A stretch of 11,688 bases of DNA from Deltaproteobacteria bacterium RBG_16_54_11 (GTDB lineage Bacteria > Desulfobacterota > B13-G15 > RBG-16-54-18). The translations under genes were made by a program, and so were the position numbers. Under the pieces are notes generated by a model that searched no databases, was not told the DNA's origin, and saw only the letters and a list, made by a program, of their open reading frames with translations. The stretch lies in NCBI GenBank assembly GCA_001797905.1, contig MGQS01000095.1, positions 7,766 through 19,453 on the forward strand, read 5' to 3'. Positions 7,416 through 11,688 of the stretch are shown here, one piece after another (within the stretch, counting starts at the first letter, position 1; each line of letters starts with the position of its first letter).

Positions 7416-7425
7416 GGAGGCTCCT

Positions 7426-8844
7426 ATGGCGCATATACTCATCATCGACGACGACCCGATTGTTTGTGAGACCATCTCTCATATCGTGAAGCACCTGGGG
7501 CACGAAGCAATCACCGCTCACTCCCTGCAGGAAGGGATCGAGAAGGTATCCTCCGAAGCAGTCGACGTCGTACTGCTCGACGTGCAGATGCCCGACGGCA
7601 ACGGGCTGGAGGCGGTGCCCGGGATCCGGAAGGCGCCTTCCTCCCCGGAGATCATCATCCTCACCGGCTATGGCGATGCGGACGGGGCGGAGCTGGCCAT
7701 CAAGAACGGCGCGTGGGACTACCTGGAGAAGCCGTCTTCCAGGCAACAGATAAGCCTCACCCTCACCCGCGCCCTCCAATACCGGCAGCAGAAGGGGGCG
7801 ATCAAGCCGGCCGAGGCCATCAAGAGGGAGGGAATTGTAGGCAACAGCCCCCAGATGAGGGACTGCCTCGACCTGGTGGCTCAGGCAGCCAAGGGCGATG
7901 CCAATGTCCTCATCACCGGCGAGACCGGCACCGGCAAGGAGCTCTTTGCCCTGGCTATTCATAACAATAGCCGTCGCGCCAACAGCAGCTTTGTGGTGGT
8001 CGATTGCGCGGCCCTGCCCAAGAATCTGGTGGAGAGCGTGCTCTTCGGGCATGAGAAGGGGGCCTTTACCAGCGCGGACAGGGCGCAGGAGGGGCTGATC
8101 AGACAGGCCGACGGGGGGACGCTCTTTCTCGACGAGGTGGGCGAGCTCTCTCCCTCCGTGCAAAAGTCCTTTCTCCGGGTGCTCCAGGAACGCCGGTTCC
8201 GTCCCATCGGGGGCAAGGAGGAGATAAAAAGCGACTTTCGGCTCATAGCCGCCTCCAACCGGGACCTCGACGAGCTGGTGCGGCGCCAGCAGTTTCGGGA
8301 GGATCTCCTGTTTCGCCTGCGCACCTTCGCCATCGAGCTGCCCCCTCTGCGTGAGCGCCTCGAAGATATCAAGGAGCTGGTGCGGCACTATATAGCCCAG
8401 CTGGCCGAGGAGCACGGGCAACAGGCTAAGGATCTCTCCCCGGAATTCATGGATCTCCTCGCCCGGTATCCCTGGCCAGGCAATGTGCGGGAACTGGTCC
8501 ATGCGCTGGAGCGGGCCTTTGCCGCGGCACCGGGTGAACCGACCCTGTATCCCAAACACCTCCCCACGAACATCCGCACCCAGTTGGCGCGCACCTCGAT
8601 CCGGAAGAAGGCCGCGCCTGCCGTCGTCCCCGCCGAAAGGCGGGGAGGCGATCCCACCTCCCCTACCTTTGCCACCCTTCAAGAGGTGCGTGAGGCCGCC
8701 CTCGTCGATGTGGAACGGCAATACCTGAAGGATCTGATCGAGCGCACCGAGGGAGATATCCAACAGGCCTGCCTTACCTCAGGGCTTTCCCGGTCGCGTC
8801 TGTACTCGCTCCTGAAGAAGTACGGCATATCCACCGCCACCTGA
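7426..8844 (+). CDS. NtrC-family sigma-54-dependent response regulator
   Basis: A 472-residue transcription activator. The receiver (1-120) has D8/D9/D10, phospho-acceptor D52 in LLDVQMP, T80 and K102. The sigma-54-interacting AAA+ ATPase (about 136-380) shows Walker A GETGTGKE at 165-172, the sigma-54 contact loop GAFTSA at 212-217 (usual form GAFTGA), Walker B GGTLFLDEVGE at 230-240 with D236/E237, and YPWPGNVREL at 348-357. The C-terminal Fis-type helix-turn-helix (443-468) contains DIQQACLTSGLSRSRLYSLL. It would hydrolyse ATP to open promoters held by sigma-54 polymerase. I chose the ATG at 7426 because GAGGAGG lies five bases before it and the receiver begins there in the usual way; an in-frame ATG at 7402 would overlap the kinase gene. 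It probably binds the GTCCTG-N5-CAGGAC arrays that flank this gene pair, and its cognate kinase is the gene just upstream. Confidence 0.94.
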   Translation: MAHILIIDDDPIVCETISHIVKHLGHEAITAHSLQEGIEKVSSEAVDVVLLDVQMPDGNGLEAVPGIRKAPSSPEIIILTGYGDADGAELAIKNGAWDYLEKPSSRQQISLTLTRALQYRQQKGAIKPAEAIKREGIVGNSPQMRDCLDLVAQAAKGDANVLITGETGTGKELFALAIHNNSRRANSSFVVVDCAALPKNLVESVLFGHEKGAFTSADRAQEGLIRQADGGTLFLDEVGELSPSVQKSFLRVLQERRFRPIGGKEEIKSDFRLIAASNRDLDELVRRQQFREDLLFRLRTFAIELPPLRERLEDIKELVRHYIAQLAEEHGQQAKDLSPEFMDLLARYPWPGNVRELVHALERAFAAAPGEPTLYPKHLPTNIRTQLARTSIRKKAAPAVVPAERRGGDPTSPTFATLQEVREAALVDVERQYLKDLIERTEGDIQQACLTSGLSRSRLYSLLKKYGISTAT

Positions 8845-8875
8845 CCCCTGCCCTCAGGGCATTGCCCCCCTTAAA

Positions 8876-8932
8876 GTCCTGCTGTGCGAGACAGCGTCCC
8901 GCCCTATGGGACTCCATCCTGTCCCGCAGGAC
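8876..8932. promoter_or_regulatory. Tandem activator sites B1-B3 (three diverged GTCCTG-N5-CAGGAC dyads)
   Basis: Three 17-bp sites with the same exact 20-bp period as the A1/A2 pair. B1 (8876-8892) is GTCCTG-CTGTG-CGAGAC, 10 of 12 arm bases. B2 (8896-8912) is GTCCCG-CCCTA-TGGGAC, 9 of 12. B3 (8916-8932) is ATCCTG-TCCCG-CAGGAC, 11 of 12. Their centres lie 158, 138 and 118 bp upstream of the -24 GG of promoter P2, the usual range for NtrC-type enhancers. The array lies 31 bases after the regulator's stop codon, in DNA with no other gene. Conservation of both arms and spacing across two places supports a real binding array. Confidence 0.75.
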
Positions 8933-9039
8933 TATTTTAGCGCGTTGCCGGCCCTCGCCGCCATCACCTCCCCCTGCTCGCATAAGCTAACAGACTGAAG
9001 ATAAAGGCATTTCTTGATTTATTCGCGACTGAGTGCCTC

Positions 9040-9056
9040 TTGGCATGGTTCTTGTT
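9040..9056 (+). promoter_or_regulatory. Sigma-54 (-24/-12) promoter P2 for the glgC operon
   Basis: The sequence TTGGCATGGTTCTTGTT has GG at 9042-9043 and the -12 G at 9054, with the required 10-base gap. All 13 fixed bases agree with promoter P1 on the other strand, including the same two departures from consensus (T for C in each element). Transcription would start near 9067, which places the promoter upstream of the GTG at 9087 and rules out longer versions of that gene beginning near 9033. The rest of the 242-base gap after the regulator gene holds the B1-B3 array and a small GC-rich hairpin at 8849-8861 that lacks a T run. Confidence 0.8.
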
Positions 9057-9086
9057 ATTGGCTTAGAAGTAGAGGGAGGTGAGACG

Positions 9087-9482
9087 GTGGATGTGGTTTT
9101 TTATTCCCCGACGAACGGGAGCTCGGAAGAGAGATTGCAGAGGGTGATCGAATCGGTGACCCCCGCATGGGAGGGGACGGTCTGTCGGACCATCGAAGAC
9201 CTCTCGGAGAGGCTGCTCCAGCCTAAAAACGACCTCGCCATCGCGCTCCTGCTAGCGGAAAAGAGAGAGGACATCGAGGGACTCTTGCCCGTGAGCAATC
9301 TCTTTCGCAACACGCGCATCATCCTCATTGCGCCTGATCGGAATAAGGAGACCATCGCCGCCGCCCACCGACTGCGGCCGCGCCTGTTGACCTATAGTGA
9401 CAGCGATTTCGCCGATGTCTTTACCGTATTGGCCAAGATAATTGCCGACCATCATAACCCTAATGGAATGGGGGGGAGGTGA
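9087..9482 (+). CDS. Degenerate receiver-like small protein
   Basis: A 131-residue protein. The GTG at 9087 is chosen because GGGAGG lies seven bases upstream and the sigma-54 start site is near 9067; the frame stays open further upstream but that DNA is promoter. The fold looks like a CheY-type receiver: alternating hydrophobic strands (VVFYSP at 3-8, DLAIALLLA at about 49-57, TRIILIAPD at about 75-83) and helices, ending in LLTYSDSDFADVFTVLAKII. The expected phospho-acceptor context (hydrophobic strand ending in D-x-x-M-P) is missing; the corresponding strand ends in LLLAEKRED. It is therefore probably a pseudo-receiver that does not accept phosphate in the usual way. I cannot name a family. 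Its stop lies five bases before the next gene's ATG, and as first gene of the glgC operon it may tune the pathway or the two-component system. Confidence 0.8.
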   Translation: MDVVFYSPTNGSSEERLQRVIESVTPAWEGTVCRTIEDLSERLLQPKNDLAIALLLAEKREDIEGLLPVSNLFRNTRIILIAPDRNKETIAAAHRLRPRLLTYSDSDFADVFTVLAKIIADHHNPNGMGGR

Positions 9483-9486
9483 GAGC

Positions 9487-9702
9487 ATGCAAGCAGCAGC
9501 CCGGATCGTTTCTCAAAAGAAGCCGTTTCGCCAGCCGTCATCGAGCATCACCACTACCTTGTTTGACTTGCTCGAGGCCATCCATGACGAGGTACCGCCG
9601 GGATTCCAGGGAGAGAGACTGGCGACCGAGGTGGTGGCGCATCTGCTCGATTCCGGACGCATCCATTTTATCGGCGAGCCGCATCGTCTGGAGGTGTCTT
9701 GA
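9487..9702 (+). CDS. Conserved-looking small protein, 71 residues
   Basis: The ATG at 9487 follows GGGGGGAGGTGAG, a strong ribosome site that overlaps the end of the previous gene, so this start is favoured over upstream in-frame codons. The protein has a disordered, basic first 20 residues and then a compact helical part, with TTLFDLLEAIHDEVPPGFQG (about 23-42), ATEVVAHLLDSGRIHFIG (46-63) and a short tail. The layout of helix, proline/glycine turn, helix ending in LLxSGRIxF looks like a winged-helix-sized or adaptor module. I recall similar short ORFs in deltaproteobacterial genomes but know no function. It is 77 bases upstream of glgC on the same strand. Confidence 0.75.
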   Translation: MQAAARIVSQKKPFRQPSSSITTTLFDLLEAIHDEVPPGFQGERLATEVVAHLLDSGRIHFIGEPHRLEVS

Positions 9703-9779
9703 TCACGCATCCGTTTTAAAGGATCGCAACAGGGCACGGGGGGAATCAATTATTTCATTTGCCAAGGAGGGGGAGGGAG

Positions 9780-11156
9780 ATGCAGCAGCAAGCAATCCGA
9801 TACGCAGATTACGAGATGGAGGTATTGCCGGCCTTTGAGGCCTTGACGGCTCACGACCATCTTAATGTCCTGGCAATGGTCCTTGCCGGGGGCAGGGGCG
9901 AACGGCTCTATCCCCTGACCGGACACCGGGCAAAACCGGCAGTGCCTTTCGGGGGATCGTGCAGGCTCATCGATTTTGTCCTCAGCAACCTGTTCAACTC
10001 CGCGATCCCCGAGATCCATATCCTCACCCAGTACCATGACCGGTCCTTACTGCGCCACCTGCAGCAGAAATGGATACGGCCCTATTTTTCCGACGGTCCC
10101 CTGATCGTGCCGACGCCGGCCCATCATGGCACGTACTATCTCGGCACCGCCGATGCGGCATATAAAAATCGCGTCCTCATCAATTGCGCCAAACCGGATT
10201 TAGTCCTCATCTTCGGGTCCGATCATATCTACCGCATGGATGTGAGCCAGATGATCAAGTATCACCTGGAGCAGGGGGCGGAGGTCACGGTATCTACCAT
10301 TCCCATGCCGATAAGCCGCTGCGCCCAATTCGGGACGGTGGTGGTTGATGATGAGTGGAGGATCAGGCACTTTGAAGAAAAAATCCCCTTTCCGACGCCC
10401 ATGCCCGATCGTCCCGATCAGGCCCTCGTCTCCATGGGGAACTACATATTCGATACCGACGTGCTCCTGGAAGAGCTCGAACAAGACGCCCGCGACGGCG
10501 ACAGCAGCCACGATTTCGGCAGGGATATCCTCCCCAGGATATATGCGCGGAGAAGGATGTATGCCTATGACTTCCGAGCCAATCGGATCTCGGATGTGGA
10601 GGGACCGAACGATTACTGGCGTGATGTGGGGACCGTAGAGAGCTATTATCTGGCCAATATGGATCTGAATAATCCTCGCTGCCGCCTGACTCTCGAAAAC
10701 CCAGCGTGGCCTTTGCGCTCCATCAACCGGCATGGCCGGCCGGCGCAGGTGACAGGCGATGCATCGGGGAAAGCCGGGTGCGTTGAGAATTCGGTCCTGG
10801 GGAATTCCAGCGTGGTGTCGGGCGGATACGTGAGGGACTCGGTGATAGGGCAGAATGTCTATATCGCGAGCGGGGCGGTGGTTGAAGAATCGGTGCTTAT
10901 AGGGGACGTCTTCGTCGAGGAAAAGGCGAGGATTCGCCGGGCCATTATAGACCACGGCAATGTCATCAGGGCGGGGGAGAAGATCGGATATGACGTCGAC
11001 AACGATGCCGCCCGGTATCATGTCGATAGGTGCGGGGTGGTGGTTGTCCCCCACAATGGATACAGGGGCCCATCGCTGCAGGCAGCGAAGAGCCGCAATC
11101 TTGTCAGGGAACGGAACTCCGATCACAAAAATACTGAAAGGAGAATGCAGCCGTGA
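9780..11156 (+). CDS. glgC: Glucose-1-phosphate adenylyltransferase (ADP-glucose pyrophosphorylase)
   Basis: A 458-residue enzyme that makes ADP-glucose and pyrophosphate from glucose-1-phosphate and ATP, the committed step of bacterial glycogen synthesis, in the cytoplasm. The nucleotidyltransferase domain shows LAGGRGERL (35-43), RAKPAVPFGG (50-59), LGTADA (121-126), FGSDHIY (145-151), VSMGNYIFD (217-225) and YWRDVGT (279-285). PAWPLRS (308-314) corresponds to the usual WPIRT-type segment. The C-terminal left-handed beta-helix (about 332-402) has hexapeptide-type repeats such as NSVLG, DSVIG, ESVLIG and RAIIDHGNVI. The start is ATG 9780 because AAGGAGG lies nine bases upstream; an in-frame TTG at 9759 precedes the ribosome site and is unlikely. 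Length and motifs are normal. The stop overlaps the start of the next gene by four bases, indicating translational coupling. Control by a sigma-54 promoter and a two-component system would be an uncommon arrangement for this gene. Confidence 0.95.
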   Translation: MQQQAIRYADYEMEVLPAFEALTAHDHLNVLAMVLAGGRGERLYPLTGHRAKPAVPFGGSCRLIDFVLSNLFNSAIPEIHILTQYHDRSLLRHLQQKWIRPYFSDGPLIVPTPAHHGTYYLGTADAAYKNRVLINCAKPDLVLIFGSDHIYRMDVSQMIKYHLEQGAEVTVSTIPMPISRCAQFGTVVVDDEWRIRHFEEKIPFPTPMPDRPDQALVSMGNYIFDTDVLLEELEQDARDGDSSHDFGRDILPRIYARRRMYAYDFRANRISDVEGPNDYWRDVGTVESYYLANMDLNNPRCRLTLENPAWPLRSINRHGRPAQVTGDASGKAGCVENSVLGNSSVVSGGYVRDSVIGQNVYIASGAVVEESVLIGDVFVEEKARIRRAIIDHGNVIRAGEKIGYDVDNDAARYHVDRCGVVVVPHNGYRGPSLQAAKSRNLVRERNSDHKNTERRMQP

Positions 11157-11688
11157 TCTTATGGCAAGGATCTTTTGATACAGCCGTTGAAAAGGCAAAG
11201 GCCGAGGGGAAGCTGATCGTGATGGATTTCTTCGATCCCGGTTGAATCGGGTGCCAACAGCTGGAGGCTGTTACCTGGATAGATGAAGGCGTAGCGGATA
11301 TGATGAACTCGCGATTTATTCCCTTAAGGATCAATTTGGAGAAACAGAGGCCGATGTTCCAAGAGCATCTTGTAGCCTGGACGCCGACCATCGCCCTCCT
11401 GGATATGGAGGGAAGGGAGCATTACCGCTTTATTGGATTCCTTACTGCTCCGGAGATGAGCGCGCGGATTCTATTGGACGGGGCAAAAAGCGCACTATTT
11501 CTGAAACGGTACGATCTCGCCCAAGGGTATTTGGATGCAGTATTTGCGGACTATCAGGGGACTTTTGCCATGCCGGAGGCAATCTATTATTCCGGCGTAT
11601 TACAGTATTTGACAAGCCATGAGCCGAAGTTCCTGCGCCAAGGGCTCGAACGCTTGCGCAAGGAATTTCCCGGCAGTGAATGGACGAT
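11153..11688 (+). CDS. Thioredoxin-like selenoprotein with in-frame UGA (UxxC), 3' partial
   Basis: The start is GTG at 11153, overlapping the glgC stop by four bases, with AAAGGAG nine bases upstream. The frame has a TGA at codon 31 (11243-11245) and then stays open to the window edge, 147 further codons. Residues 1-30 include AKAEGKLIVMDFFDPG, the beta strand that precedes the active site of thioredoxin-fold proteins. The TGA comes next, then IGC, so it stands exactly at the first Cys of CxxC (U31-I-G-C34). The cis-proline loop WTPTIALL (76-83; P78) and a TPR-like tail (about 115-178, with LAQGYLDAVFADYQG and RKEFPGSEW) follow. Reading TGA as selenocysteine gives a UxxC redox protein of a type known in anaerobes, and a SECIS-like hairpin lies at the right place. 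Alternatives are a Cys-to-stop mutation or a read error. The role is probably thiol-disulfide or peroxide chemistry; the partner is unknown. The C-terminus lies outside the window. Confidence 0.82.
11247..11278 (+). promoter_or_regulatory. Bacterial SECIS-like hairpin directly after the UGA codon
   Basis: The upper stem pairs AACAGC (11256-11261) with GCTGTT (11267-11272) around the five-base loop TGGAG (11262-11266). A three-base bulge, GCC (11253-11255), separates it from a six-pair lower stem, TCGGGT (11247-11252) with ACCTGG (11273-11278), which includes two G-U pairs. Sixteen bases lie between the UGA and the loop, and the second loop base is G. Bacterial SECIS elements have a short hairpin just after UGA whose apical loop, roughly 16-37 bases away, begins with a G in one of its first two positions and is bound by SelB. 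All these points are met. Confidence 0.75.

Noticed and set aside
6228..7475. 415-codon open frame on the minus strand across the kinase and HATPase/receiver region
   Set aside because: It is antisense to a gene with complete kinase motifs, shows no recognisable domain and has no ribosome site. It arises from the codon bias of the true gene.
7345..8763. 472-codon minus-strand open frame opposite the response regulator
   Set aside because: The plus strand has the full receiver, AAA+ and Fis motifs. The antisense protein is low-complexity and glycine/leucine-rich without family features.
8849..8861. Hairpin TGCCC-TCA-GGGCA just after the regulator stop as a terminator
   Set aside because: The stem is only five pairs and is followed by TTGCCCCCC rather than a T run. 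It may contribute to termination but cannot be called one.
9033..9086. Upstream extension of the receiver-like gene to a start at 9033
   Set aside because: That segment contains promoter P2 (9040-9056) and lies before the predicted transcript start near 9067. A good ribosome site serves the GTG at 9087.
11243..11245. Ordinary stop codon or pseudogene in the thioredoxin-like gene
   Set aside because: The stop falls exactly on the catalytic Cys position, the remaining frame is intact with family motifs, and a SECIS-like hairpin follows. Not fully excluded without reads or sel genes.

Overview
The window looks like a stretch of chromosome from a moderately GC-rich, probably anaerobic or microaerophilic Gram-negative bacterium. 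The best guess is a member of the former Deltaproteobacteria (Desulfobacterota or relatives). This is an inference from a sensor kinase with many PAS domains paired with an NtrC-type sigma-54 activator, a Cys-rich PAS type, a Tat-exported hemerythrin-like protein, and an in-frame UGA that looks like a selenocysteine codon. I see no mobile element, CRISPR array, tRNA or rRNA.

Layout. Left side, minus strand, reading leftward from 2847: a sigma-54-type promoter, then a small Bro-N-like ORF, a Tat-exported hemerythrin-domain protein, a TauE/SafE-family permease, and rsmE (16S rRNA m3U1498 methyltransferase), which may have its own promoter. The first 79 bases may hold the tail of a convergent gene. 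Centre, plus strand: a 1401-residue cytoplasmic hybrid histidine kinase (six PAS-like domains, one GAF, HisKA/HATPase, receiver), followed 10 bases later by a 472-residue NtrC-family response regulator. Right side, plus strand: a second sigma-54-type promoter, then a degenerate receiver-like protein, a 71-residue protein, glgC (ADP-glucose synthesis) and a thioredoxin-like gene that runs off the window. That last gene has UGA at the first Cys position of its CxxC motif, and a good bacterial SECIS-like hairpin follows at once.

Main result. The non-coding DNA on both sides of the two-component system carries the same two-part signal. (i) The two promoters are TTGGCATG-N4-TTGTT, close to the sigma-54 consensus YTGGCACG-N4-TTGCW and identical to each other at every fixed position. 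(ii) About 95-160 bp upstream of each lies a tandem array of 17-bp dyads, GTCCTG-N5-CAGGAC, repeated with an exact 20-bp period: two perfect copies at 2933-2969 and three diverged copies at 8876-8932. This is the classic arrangement of upstream activator sites and -24/-12 promoters served by an NtrC-type activator, and such an activator is encoded between the two arrays. I therefore propose a local regulon. The PAS/GAF kinase phosphorylates the regulator, which binds the dyads and switches on two divergently placed operons: hemerythrin/permease on the left and receiver-like/GlgC/selenothioredoxin on the right. The inducing signal is unknown; redox, O2/NO or carbon/energy status fit the domain content but are guesses.
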